Shown: positions 13,201 through 23,749 of the stretch, piece after piece
Layout: every line of letters starts with the position of its first letter
How positions within the stretch are numbered: position 1 is the first letter of the stretch
Source of the DNA: Formicarius rufipectus
Lineage: Eukaryota; Chordata; Aves; Passeriformes; Formicariidae
Direction of reading: 5' to 3'
Assembly: GCA_013399695.1 (NCBI GenBank)
Contig: VXAU01001778.1
Span: forward strand, 189,820 to 253,819
DNA: 64,000 nucleotides
Notes under the pieces: model-generated
Told to the model about the DNA's origin: nothing
The model's input: only the letters and a program-made list of their open reading frames with translations
Database searches by the model: none
Position numbers and translations under genes: made by a program

Positions 13201-16200
13201 CTGTCACACCAGTGAGGCCTTTAACCCTTCCATGCCACTTCCTCCCCATGGATATTGGCAAGGAGGGTGAAAACCAGAGGCTGTGCCAGAAAGACCCACC
13301 TTGTGGTGCCCCATGAATCCTGCTCAGCCCCCTCTCCAGGATGAGCTCAGGAGGAGTCCTTTACCCACAGCATTCTTTCCAAAAAAATACAAAGCGTCTG
13401 AGCAGAAAAGCTCTTGTTCTACCTTCCCCAGAACACAGGGGGTTTGGCTCCCCAGGAGGAGATGCTGCTCCAGCCCCTTTGCTGCACCAGCAGCAAGCAG
13501 GATGACACCGCTGCCGTCCAACCCACACCAGAGGCTGCACTGGGCAGAGCTGCTCCAGAGGCTGCTCCAGGAGACAGCCCTGGTCCTTGGCTGGAGTGAA
13601 TCAGCAGCACAGCCAGCCTGAGTCACGCTGAAGAAAAACCCAACCCCGCGCTGGCAGCCCAGAGCCTGCCAGGAGCGTCCCTGAGGGGTGTCCCCAAGGG
13701 CAAACCCGCAGGGGGCCAGCACAGAGAGCCTTCCACGGGTTTGTTGTGGAGGCTAAACCAGGCATTGACTGCTGGAGACGCCTCTGGAAGGTGATTTTCC
13801 CACCCCAGACACCTGCTCGGGGTGGGATGAGATGCTCCTCACCCCTCAGTCACACCCCAATGGATCACGTGTCGCTCCAAAGGCCAATATTCCACATGGA
13901 CTTTGGGAAGCAAATCCAATGCAAAGTGGGATCCTGAGGCCAGTTTAGCCAGACAAATGGCTGTGGTGGCACAGCCAAAATAATCTGCTTTCAGCTGAGG
14001 GCTGAGTCACGTTCCTGAGTTTCCCCATGTAGGGAATCTCAGGAAAACTTGAAGAGTAAAAACCTGGATTCAAAGCAAGGTCAGAAGAAACAAAACATCA
14101 AGGAAGGGAGTGAGACCCTGTGAACACTCAGGTAATGAAGCGGCTCTGCTGTGTGAGCGTGAGGTGAGACCTGATTAAGGCCCAGGAGCAAAAGCAACCT
14201 CTAAAAATAGGAGATTCAGGTTCAAAGCTGATGCAAACCATCGTGTGTCCCCCCAAAATCAACAGTGCTGCTCCAGTTTTGTTTCTGACCTAAAATGTCT
14301 CAGTCTCTGCTCCAAACTCAAGCTCCTTTCTCAAAATAGCTTTAAAACAAAATAATATTTATGTATTCACCCAGTACCACCAGAACTCCCACCAAACAAG
14401 TCCTCCAGAACCTGCTGATGATCAGAAGCTCAACCTGTGCTCAACAGCTTGAGATGGGTGTTCCCCAAAAAATCCATGACCCTAGAGGGGCTCACCAGCC
14501 TGGAAGTGCCCATGGAAGTGAGGTCAGGACTCCCCAACGTGGGAAAAATAATGAGGAGCTTCAAGCAAACAGTTTGGAAGTGGAGATGAAATCCCAACCA
14601 GGGCAGTTCCCCTGTGGAGAAAAAGTGTTAAACTCGAACTGGGACTAAATTCCCCAAGAGCTGACTGGACTGAGGAGCCAGCGATCCCATGGGCATCACT
14701 GGGACATGGAAAAGGGGCTAAAAACAGGAGGGATTTCTAACCATGCAGTTCCCAGCTCAGGAGAAGTGCTGGAGGGAGGGAAAGGTGGAAATAGTGAGGA
14801 GCCAACTTAGTCAGGGCCTGAGGTGCTGCTCTGGGGGGAGGAGAAATCCAGCTCCCAAGACTCTGAGTCACAGCAGTGGCACAGCCGAGCGTGTGCGTGG
14901 ATAACCTGGGACATCTGATTCCCAAGGTTTGGCTAAATGCACCAGACTGGCTGCTCTGGAGCATTCCCTGTAACCAGTAGCAGCCCTCTGGCTCTGGAAA
15001 GGAAGGGGGAGACCCTAAAATGGGGTAGAATTAAAGAAATCCCAACCACCTCAATCCTCAACCACGGCAAAACATCAGTGCAGCACCACGGATGTTGCAC
15101 CCACAGAGATGCTCGTGGATCCCAGAGCATCCCAGTCCTGGATGCTGGCTCCAGCCCAGGGACTGGGAGCACTGGGCAGGTTGGACGCCCTTGGGGTGGT
15201 TTCACTGCTCTGTGCCTCAGTTTCCCCTTCTCCCAAGCCATACTGGAATATTTTCCAGTGGTGACCTGGAGGAATGACCATTCCCATGGCATTGCGGAGC
15301 CTTTAGCACAGAGCAGTGGGAAAGATGCAGATTGTTCCCAGCACAAACTGGTCCCACTCCAGCCCCAGCCAGGGCTCCATCACAACCACCTCTTCTCCCT
15401 CCAACACATTCCTCCTGCTAATGCCTTTCCAGGAGCAGCTCAACACACAGGAAAGCAGGAAACACAGGAAAAGCAGATCTGAATAATACCATGGGAAACA
15501 AACAAAACAAACAAACAAAAAAAAATAGTTGAATTATTATGCTTGGGTTTATTTTTAATTCCATTTAATTTTTTATTTGGAGCTTTGCACAACTCAGAGC
15601 ATCTCCCCGAGGTGATGAGCCCTCAGAGATGGGCAAAGGAGCAGGTTCCCCCTTTTAGAAGGAGTTTGGCTCTTGCTGCCAGAGCCTCCTCTGTGTGTGT
15701 GTCTGTGTGTGTCTGTTTGTGTGTCTGTGTGTGTGTGTGTCTGTCTGTGTGTCTGTGTGTGTCCGTGTGTCTGTCTGTGTCTGTGTCCCCGTGTGTCTGT
15801 GTCTCTGTGTGTCTCTGTGTGTGTGTCTGTCTGTCTGTGTCTGTGTCTCTGTGTGTCTGTGTCTCTGTGTGTCTCTGTGTGTGTGTGTGTCTGTCTGTCT
15901 GTGTCTCTGTGTGTCCGTGTGTCTGTGTCCGTGTGTGTGTTTTGCCAAAGCACCTCCCTGCCAAACCGCCTCCTGCCCCTGCTGGTGGGTGTCAAATGCC
16001 TGCAGGATTTCTTGCCATTGATGGAGTTTTTTTACACTTCTAAGCGCATCCAGAATTCCATTTTGATCCCAAATGCCCATCTGTGTGTGTGAGAGGTTTG
16101 TAAGCTGGGTGTGACGAGGGGTGGTTATGGGGTGGGAGTCTGGGGGTCGGTGGGCAGTGCTTTGGGCGTGATCTGAGAGTGGTTGAGACACATGCACAGA

Positions 16201-17640
16201 GAGCCTGGAGATGAGCCTGGTTTGGGGGGAAACATCCTGGGTATGTCCGTGCCCGTGGGTAGGGACTGTCTGCATACCCAGGGAGGGCCATGGGGAGCTG
16301 TGGGTGAGGGGTCGTGCTCACGTGGGGGCCTCAGGGACATGTGTGGATGAGGGGGTTGGGGTGGGTTTTGTGTGCCAAGAGCTGAGTGCCTGTGCCTGCA
16401 CGTGCTGGCGGGCACCACGAGCTGATGGGCACCGTGGATGGCGTCAGCACAATGACAGTGGGGCACAGGGGGCCACGAAGTGTCCTTTGGGACTGCTGCT
16501 TCTGCAGAAGAAGAGCATGAGCTCCATGGGGACAGCCGTGTGGATCCCATTTGCTTCCCTGACCCCCTTTCCATAGCTGGGTCGTTGAATGTGGGGGTTG
16601 TTGTGGGCACATGTTCCCAGCAAGAGGAACCCAAGCATCCTGCCCATTCTAGAACATCCTGAAATTCTGCCAGGACTCTGCCCTGCCAAGGACAGCCCCT
16701 CATCTCCATGTGCCCAGGAGGTGCCCTTGGCAGCACCTGAGGGTGCAAAGCAGGCAGGGATTGGGCTTGTTCCCAGTTTCAGCCGAGCTCCCCCTCTGTA
16801 ATGCACTGGGAGATGATGGAAGAGGTGTCCTGTAGGATGGGAGATGGCCCACATGCCCCATAGCAGGAGGGGGGTGGCAATGAGAGGACCCACATAACCC
16901 ACGAGGAAAGTCCAACTCACCACAGGGATGAGGAGATGAAGACACAACCCACCCATCCCACCTCCCCACCGGTGTGTTCGGGACCTTACCCTTGCCGCCT
17001 TGGACGAGTAGGGATCCTCAAAGAGCGCCCACATCTTGGGCTGCCAATTCCGACAGCAGCCACCCCCTCCAGCAGCCCCTGCTGCCCCGGGGGGCCTGTC
17101 ATCCATGCCCAGGTGCTGCAGGGCCATTTCCCTACCCCCTTCCTCTTCGGGCTCCTCCCCACCGGCCCCTCCGCCAGGCTCGGGGCTCTCGAAGATGTCC
17201 AGGGCCTCCTCGGCGTCGCGGTGCTGCCGGTAGGTCATCCAGCAGCAGGGCTCCACGTCCGTCTCGTCGATGCCCCAGTAGGTGAGCTCCTCCTCGAAGA
17301 GGGGTCCGCAGATGTCCGCGGGGCAGTGCAGCTTCCCCGTGCGGTAGTAGTTGAGCACATAGGAGAAGATCCCAGGGTGGCGGTCGAAGAAGAACTCGTT
17401 GCTCTTCCCATCGAAGTCAAAGTTGCTCTGAGCGTCGGGGTCGGCGAGCCAGGCCAGGCGGGTGCCCGGCAAAGTCCGCAGGGTGCTCTTGTAGGTCTCA
17501 TGCCGGGTGCCACCCACGTTTATGGTGATCTTGTCCGACTCTTCCCCTTTGCCCATCTCTTCCTTCAGGCATGTTTTGGAGGGTGGTTTGTTCCCAGACT
17601 TGCGTCCACGGTAGGAGGAGACACACACCGAGCTGATCAT
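10020..17640 (-). CDS. KCNC4: KCNC4, voltage-gated potassium channel Kv3.4 (three coding exons; last exon not found)
   Basis: Join, in transcript order, 17640-16990, 12596-11660 and 10205-10020; the frame stays open for 591 codons plus one base. The protein is a Shaw-type Kv channel subunit that tetramerises in the neuronal plasma membrane and carries high-threshold, fast K+ current. Visible parts: N-terminal inactivation ball starting MISSVCVSSYRGRKSG (residues 1-28); T1 domain about 37-145 with the zinc motif H105, C111, C132, C133; S1 about 218-236; S2 275-291; S3 302-319; S4 338-355 with the repeated arginines RVVRFVRILRIFK; pore filter TLGYGD at 427-432; S6 with PVP at 458-460; basic and Ser/Thr-rich C-tail. 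The ball identifies Kv3.4 rather than Kv3.1 or Kv3.2, and the neighbour SLC6A17 supports this. I recall about 635 residues for the human protein, so roughly 30-45 C-terminal residues are missing. The start is the conserved MISS methionine; the frame is open further upstream but that part is not conserved. Confidence 0.96.
10206..11659 (-). other. KCNC4: KCNC4 intron 2
   Basis: Intron of about 1.45 kb bounded by a GT donor at 11659-11658 and an AG acceptor at 10207-10206. It interrupts an Asp codon (phase 1). No other feature seen. Confidence 0.9.
11660..12596 (-). CDS. KCNC4: KCNC4 coding exon 2 (S1-S6, pore, proximal tail)
   Basis: 937 bases; acceptor TTTTTCCAG|GTCGTT (AG at 12598-12597), donor CGGTCAG|GTGAGAG (GT at 11659-11658), ending in phase 1. 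It encodes residues 218-529, the whole membrane region. The S1-S2 loop has two N-glycosylation sequons (N247-V-T and N256-T-T). The voltage sensor, the GYGD filter and the PVP gate hinge are intact. The tail begins with a lysine cluster (KLPKKKKKH) followed by a Ser/Thr-rich segment. Large single exons covering S1-S6 are typical of KCNC genes. Confidence 0.97.
12902..12930. repeat. Perfect 12-bp inverted repeat, AT-rich
   Basis: Left arm AAAATTTAAGAA (12902-12913), 5-base spacer TTTAA, right arm TTCTTAAATTTT (12919-12930). The arms are exact reverse complements. It lies in KCNC4 intron 1, about 300 bases upstream of the exon 2 acceptor, in otherwise GC-rich DNA. Confidence 0.9.
15690..15940. 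repeat. TG-rich microsatellite (TGTGTC type) in KCNC4 intron 1
   Basis: About 250 bases made almost only of TGTG and TCTG or TCCG steps on the plus strand, interrupted by single C substitutions. All frames stay open through it on both strands, giving Cys/Val/Ser or Thr/His/Asp/Arg repeats that are artefacts of the repeat. Confidence 0.95.
16990..17640 (-). CDS. KCNC4: KCNC4 coding exon 1 (inactivation ball and T1 domain)
   Basis: 651 bases, exactly 217 codons. The ATG is the complement of 17638-17640. The donor is AGG|GTAAGG with GT at 16989-16988 (phase 0). It encodes the N-type inactivation peptide with Cys6 and serines 3, 4, 8, 9, 15 and 21, the T1 tetramerisation domain with H105-x5-C111-x20-C132-C133, an acidic and glycine-rich linker (about 151-197), and the W-ALFEDPYSS segment leading to S1. 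Against the human protein as I remember it, the glycine-rich stretch after the LADPD motif is replaced by a shorter FDFDGKSNEFFFD-type segment like other Kv3 members. Confidence 0.96.
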
Positions 17641-17649
17641 AGATTTCGG

Positions 17650-18800
17650 TGGATGGGAGATGCACGGAACGCACTCCCTTCCTCCCGGAGAGGAGCTGGG
17701 GGTCGGCGAAGGCGGGAGAGGGGGGCACCGATGGGACTGGGGAGGAGAAAAGGGGAAGCTCAAGCTCGGCTCTGGCCGCGGGGGGAGCAAGCTGGAGCCG
17801 AGCCGGACACCGCTGGCTGCCGGGGGACAGCAGGGGAGGCTGCAACCTCCACCGCCTCCCAAACCACCCCCCCGAATAAAACCGCCCTAAACCAGGAGCC
17901 GGCCCAGCCCTGCCGGGCAGCAACAAGTGCGGGATGGAGGGGGCCCGGGGCNNNNNNNNNNNNNNNNNNNNNNNNNNNNNNNNNNNNNNNNNNNNNNNNN
18001 NNNNNNNNNNNNNNNNNNNNNNNNNNNNNNNNNNNNNNNNNNNNNNNNNNNNNNNNNNNNNNNNNNNNNNNNNNNNNNNNNNNNNNNNNNNNNNNNNNNN
18101 NNNNNNNNNNNNNNNNNNNNNNNNNNNNNNNNNNNNNNNNNNNNNNNNNNNNNNNNNNNNNNNNNNNNNNNNNNNNNNNNNNNNNNNNNNNNNNNNNNNN
18201 NNNNNNNNNNNNNNNNNNNNNNNNNNNNNNNNNNNNNNNNNNNNNNNNNNNNNNNNNNNNNNNNNNNNNNNNNNNNNNNNCGCCGGTGCCCCGCACCCTG
18301 GGGCACAGCTCACCTCCCCGCGGGGCCCGACGTGCTGCCGAGGGTCTCGGGGGGTCGGTGTCAGCGAGGACTGAACCCCGGACACCCCAGCTCCGCTTCG
18401 CGCCGGAGGGGAAATGCAGCCCAGAGCTGCCTGCGGATCTGGAGCCAGCTCTTGGCAGAGGCTCCCGCAGATCCCATCCCTCCCTGGCTCGCAATCCCTC
18501 GCTCACCGAGAGGTCAGGAGAGACCGACCCTGAGGCCAGCGGGGTGCTGGGGGACCGCAGGCAGACCTGGCCCCCCTTCCCTCCCACCACCTTCCCCGAG
18601 CATCTCTCCGCCCTATTCGGCTCCTGCGTGAGCGATGCCCCTTACCCTCCGCCACCGCCGAGGCTGGGACTCGGGGTACGACCACCCCAGCCCCCGGGGC
18701 TTCCTAGGCGGCTCCTACACCCCCGGGGCGCCGGTGATGCTCAGCCCCGTCTCCTGGGGCTGGGGGGCAGCTGCGGTGCCCCAGGGGCCGAGGTTGCCAC
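17650..18800. promoter_or_regulatory. KCNC4: CpG island around the KCNC4 start, probable promoter
   Basis: GC- and CpG-rich DNA beginning just upstream of the KCNC4 ATG and continuing to about 18,800, broken by an assembly gap. CpG islands over exon 1 are usual for KCNC genes. The transcription start cannot be placed and may lie inside the gap. Confidence 0.7.
17952..18280. other. Assembly gap (329 Ns)
   Basis: Run of N inside the CpG island. Any open frame drawn across it is meaningless. A separate single N occurs at 20420. Confidence 0.99.
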
Positions 18801-21800
18801 CCCGGGGAAGACAGGCGGGACTCATCCTGCCAGCGCTATTTACTCCTGCACTGGCGCTGCTGGTGCCGGGGGGTGGTGGGGGTGTACGGGGCAGGGTTTG
18901 AGGGCCATGGAAGCGATCCAAGCCCAGTGCAGGCCTGTTGTTGAGGCGAGGGGGCTGATCCAGAGGGGTCAGTACTTGTGAAGCGATCCTTGGTGCGGGG
19001 CGAGGGGACACCCGAGTGGGAGGTGCTGCCCCAGCAGCTCTCTCTGCACCTCCCAGCGCTGTGTGGTGCGTCTCCCCCCAAGACCCCCTCGTCACACCCT
19101 GCCCAGGTTTGCCTCCTCGTATGTGCCCCCATACCCGGGGGGTGCAGAGGGAGGTTGGAGGGCAAAAGCTCCACCCAAAAATAAAACAAAACCACGAGGC
19201 ACGACGGCCACGCTCAGATCTTACCACCAAGCAAGCCCTGCTCCAACTGTGCCCGCAACTCCGGAGCCTCCAGGGCCGGATCCCGAGCAGGGGGAGGCTG
19301 GCGGAGCTCCACACCCAAAGCACCCGGAGCTGCACCGGCGGGAGCGCCTGTAGCCCCAGGGAAAACCGTGCTGCAAAAATCGAGCCTTGCATCACCGGCC
19401 AGGCATCGCAGCTCAGCTCCCGATCGGCGATGAGGCTGAGTTTGGCCAGGAGGAAGGAATGCTGCGAACTGAGGCTAATTTTTTATCCGGAGACTTTCAT
19501 CCCACCCAGGAGAGCTCCGTGCACCCAAGCGCGGCCGTTCCTGGGGTGGGAGGAGGTGGCCAGGCAGACAAATGGGTTGTATCTGGGAAAGGAAGAGATC
19601 TTTTAGCCCAGCAACACCCGCCCAAAGCTGTCTGCTCTCTAAATATGCCTTTGGATTTTTAATGTCCATGGGTGGGGGGGGAGAGAAGGAAGAAAAAAAA
19701 AAAAGAGAGAGAGAAAATGGCAAGAGCTGCATGAATAAGGGCCTTTTTGGAGCAAGAGGGAGTTACTTCTGCAGGGACCTCCTGCAAGGCTCGAGGCATC
19801 TCAGATAACATCCAGGAGAAGGATGGAATGAAGAGCAGGAGCCGGAAGATCAGAAGGTCAATCAGCTCCAGCTTGGAAAGCCACAGGTCTTGGGTGGGTC
19901 CTGAAGACATGGTAAGGGATCACTGAGTCCACCCCCCACTGGTCTCTCCCCCTGACCCAGCCCAGCACCCCGAGCCTGGCCCATGGTCCAGCACATCAGG
20001 CATGTCCCCAGAGGTGGGAGACCAGCTCAAGAGGTCAGAGGATGCTCAGAGGGCTGAGTGGCCTCATGGAGAAGTTGGGGACAGGTTGGGAACCTGCCAT
20101 GTCTCCATCCATGGGGGGATGGAGGAAGAAGGTGGACTGCACCAGTTTAGGGAGAGACAATCCAGCCTTGGTGTAGAAACTGCCAAAGCAGCTTCTCCAG
20201 GTCCTTCCAGACCAGGATTCTGTTAACAAAATGTATGTTGAGTTTGGGAACCCCAGGATGCTCCAAACAAGCTCTCTGCCCTGTTGCCATCATGTTTTTT
20301 GATGGGACAGATCCGTCTCTGGTCTGTGGGTGGTGGCACCCACGGCACCCTTTCTGCAGGGTGTGAGCCCCAAGAAGCCCTTCTGGACACTCTCTTGCCG
20401 GTGAGTCTTCCAAAAAAAANCTAGAAGTTGCTCTCACTTAAAATCAGTGTCGCTTTAAAGTGATTTTTAATGGGTTTCCTGTGGTAAAAAAGAACAAAAA
20501 CCCATTACAAAAAAAAAAAAAAAAAAAAATAAAGCTGTCACACCATGGGCAAAACCAATCCCCTCTGTCTGCCTCTGCCAGGCGAATTTTTCAGCTAAAA
20601 TTACCCATTTTAGCTCTTCAGGTTGCACAGACAAGAGTTTGCAGCCCCATCCCTCCACGGCCTCTGCCTGGACAGGGTGCTCGGCTCATCCCCTGATTCC
20701 CACGCAGGGAATGCTCCCCAAATTGCGGGCGAGGTCCCCGTGCTCGGTCTGACAGTGCCACCTTGTGTCCTGCACTCCGGCTGGAGCCGAGGCAGGGAAA
20801 ACAGGAGTGTGGCTGCTCTGGGGATCATCTGGCTCCATCCACAGCATCGCTGATGCAATTCTGCTCCATAAAAGCAATTTGGGAGGGGGAGGAGGCTGGG
20901 CTGGAGCGGGGATCCCCTGGCTTTGAAGTGAGAGGGAGCGGTGCTGTGCCTCGGTTTCCCTGTCTTTGAACATCAGGATAACTGTCCTTTTTTCTTTCTG
21001 AGGTGCTCAGGGAATCGCAGCAAAATGTTGCTGTAGCAGCTCCACCGTGTGTCCGTACCCTGGTTCAGAGACATTTGGAGATGGGACATCCAAAATCCAC
21101 ACCCCGATCCGACAGCACCGACCTTCACCTCCCACCATGCTCTGAAATCTCCCTCCCTCCCTCACTGCCACAGGAAATTCATTTTTTTTTTCAAAGTAGG
21201 TATTTGGCTTAAATTCTGCATTTGGACCCATTTCTGTGTTGTTTATCTATCCCCCAAGGGCCAGAATTGCCCTTTCCAGTCTGTTTCCTTCACCTCTCCC
21301 TGGGATTTACTGGCCCCTCTGGGAGCACAGGAAGGGCTGAGTCCAGCCAGTTCAGCACAGCAGTGACCACCACTCCCGGTGGGACTCCACGGGTGCTGCA
21401 CCCGCACTCCTGCATCCCTCTCTGTGCCCCCTCGCTGAGGAGGAGGAGGAGCTGCCATCTCGAGGCCTGCTCCCACAGAACGGGGCAGTGTGGGATCACA
21501 GCTGTCCTACATGTCCCATTGTCCTGGTTATCTCTCCTGGGGGATGTTTTCCCCTAGAACCAAGTCCTGGACACCCTCTGGGCACAGATACCCCTGTGCC
21601 CCCTCCTGTCCCCTCCCTGGGCAGTGCTACTCCAGCCGTGTCAGACACTCGTCCCAATCCTGCACCAGCATCTCCAGATGGTGCAGAAGTGCCCCCAAAT
21701 CCTGCCCTGCTCCTCCACAGCTGCCACTGTGTGGGGACAACTTCAGTTCATGGCCAAGGCAGTGCCCCATGGCATCCCCAGTGCCCAGGGACTCACCCTG

Positions 21801-22389
21801 AATTCTTCTCCCCTTCCTCGTGTTCCCTGGGGCTGGATCAGCCCTGGAGAAGCCGAAGGAGAGACCAGAGATGGGAGGGAAGGGAAGAGGAAACCCTGCT
21901 TCCCACCAAACCTGTTGCCAAGCTATTTCCAAGCAGTTGGAGGCATCTGGGATTGCTGGAAATCCCAGATCCAGGGAGAGTTTCCTGACTCCCAGAGCTC
22001 AGGGTAAGCCCTCAGCACTGTTAGCAGGGCCTTGTGCAGAGGAGCAGACTCGGTCTCTCACCAGTCCATGTGCCCCATAAAGCCAACGTGTACTGGTTGA
22101 ACTGGTCCATGGTGGAAAACAACCTCCACGATGCTCCTGAAGCTCTGCCTGCTCTGAACAAGCCCCTTGCAGGGGCTGATGCTGGATGGAGGAAGGGATG
22201 AGGGGACATAGAAGGACAACAGTGGTGACAGGGCAGAGCAGAGGACAGACCCTGACACCCCTGGGTGCCAGCGATGCCAGTTGTTTTATCTCTCTGCCAC
22301 TCCAAACCTCAGAGAGACCCAAAACCCACCCAAAGAAAGGAAACAGAGGCAGAGAGATTCAGTGAGAAGGGATTTGGTAAGAAGAGACT
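18801..22389. other. Intergenic region between SLC6A17 and KCNC4
   Basis: No conserved coding sequence seen. It holds a purine-rich tract around 19,672-19,730 and an A run at 20,511-20,529. Together with the island at 17,650-18,800 this is the space between two head-to-tail genes. Confidence 0.6.
20511..20529. repeat. Poly(A) run on the plus strand
   Basis: About 19 consecutive A residues followed by TAAAGC. It could be a simple repeat or the tail of an old retro-insertion; no donor gene is recognisable upstream. Confidence 0.7.
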
Positions 22390-22395
22390 TTTAAT
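22390..22395 (-). terminator. SLC6A17: Candidate poly(A) signal ATTAAA for SLC6A17
   Basis: TTTAAT on the plus strand, so ATTAAA in transcript sense. I see no minus-strand AATAAA between it and the stop codon. The downstream GT-rich element is weak. Confidence 0.4.
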
Positions 22396-23741
22396 CAGAC
22401 TTTGATACAGCTCTTACAGGGTTTCTCTCAATGGCTGAGGAGCCTGAGTGGGAACTACTCCAGCTACGGGGATACAGGGGATGTCACTATGGGATCTGTG
22501 CTTTGACCTGTACAGGAGGGTTTCCCCAGCCTTGTGCTTTCCCCAGGGGAAGCAGCTCCATCCTGGGGGCCCTCATGGCCATGCCCTGTCCCTGCCAGGC
22601 ACCAAGGCCACCCGGCTCTGCTCCTGCTCCTGCCAATGAGATCCAGGCTCAGGGATGGATCAGGAACAGGAGAAGGCAGAGTGAGGTGCTCCTGGAGGTG
22701 CTGGGTCTGGGTAAGAGCTGGGAGGTGAGGCAGAGGCTGTTTTGGAGGGATTGAGGGGAAGGAGCCATTGGTGAACCTGGGGATTTGGCTCTGTCCATCC
22801 CCTCTGCCTTGCACCGAGATCAAGGTCCAGCCCCTGGAGCAGAGCACCCCAACCCCACCCTATGGCCTGGACCAACATCTCAGGGTGGATACCCTCCTGA
22901 AACGTCCTGTGCCCTCTCCAGCCCCACTGAACTCCTCCCCAGCTCTGTCCACAGAGTTTGGACCCCCTCCTGATCCCCCAGGATCTCTTTGTCCCCTGGC
23001 CAAGGACAACAGCCTGCTCCAAGTAGCAGGATCTGGGCTGGGAACCGAGCAGGGAGCTGGTGTGGGGGGACAGGGACATCGGCAGCGGTTCCCCCCTCCC
23101 TGTGCCACTGCCGGGAGGAAAACTGAAAAGTGCCTGTGCTCACAACTAGCAGCTATTCCCTGTGCCTCTGTGCAGAGAAGGAGGGGGAAATGTCATTGCT
23201 AGGGCTAAAAGCCACATGGGGTCGGCCCCACTCAGAGCCCGGGACCACGAAGAGGCGTGTGGGGGAAGAACCTGCCCTGGCGAGCGGGAGAAACACCCAA
23301 GGCAGGCTCGAAAAGTGAGAGATAAGAGTCAGAAGTGAGTCCTAAACCCAGGCACGCCCACGGACACGCTCACACCCCCGCACGGACGCGCACGAGACAA
23401 CACGGACCACTTAAAACTCAATACACACAGAAACTCCCCCCCAACACCCCGTGTCTAACATCGAATACCACGACAAAATACAGCATTTCCACGAGTAAAA
23501 GTAAAGGTGTCGTCCCTCCTCCTCCTCCTCTTTCTCTCTGCGAGATGTGCCCAGGGTAGTTGGACCCTCCCTGGACTGGGGCTGGGAGGGGAAGGGGACA
23601 TCCACCCACCACGGACATGAAATAAAAAGGTAAAAATATACCTCTCTCTGGAAGGGGAATTGATCTGTACAGCACTGGGAATGAAAATAAGTCACGGGTC
23701 ACTTTGGAATACGGTTTGTCATTTAACAGCATTTACAGTGA

Positions 23742-23749
23742 TATTTACA
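23742..23749 (-). promoter_or_regulatory. Candidate Pumilio response element (TGTAAATA) in 3' UTR
   Basis: Exact match to the TGTANATA consensus in minus sense, in AU-rich sequence. Short motifs occur by chance; its weight comes only from the probable 3' UTR setting. Confidence 0.4.

Larger units (their letters stand above)
12597..16989 (-). other. KCNC4: KCNC4 intron 1
   Basis: Phase 0 intron of about 4.4 kb separating the T1 exon from the S1-S6 exon. It contains a 12-bp perfect inverted repeat near the acceptor (12902-12930) and a 250-bp TG/TC microsatellite (15690-15940). No exon-like open frame with conserved sequence was seen. Confidence 0.9.

Noticed and set aside
15594..16275. Thr/His/Asp/Arg- or Cys/Val-repeat proteins
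   Set aside because: They are translations of the TG-rich microsatellite in several frames and both strands.
17641..17862. In-frame upstream extension of KCNC4 adding about 74 residues
   Set aside because: The extension is Pro/Ser-rich and not part of any Kv3.4 I know. A free MISS N-terminus is needed for ball inactivation.
16936..18981. 681-codon open frame on the plus strand
   Set aside because: It runs antisense across KCNC4 exon 1 and through the N gap, so it is an artefact.
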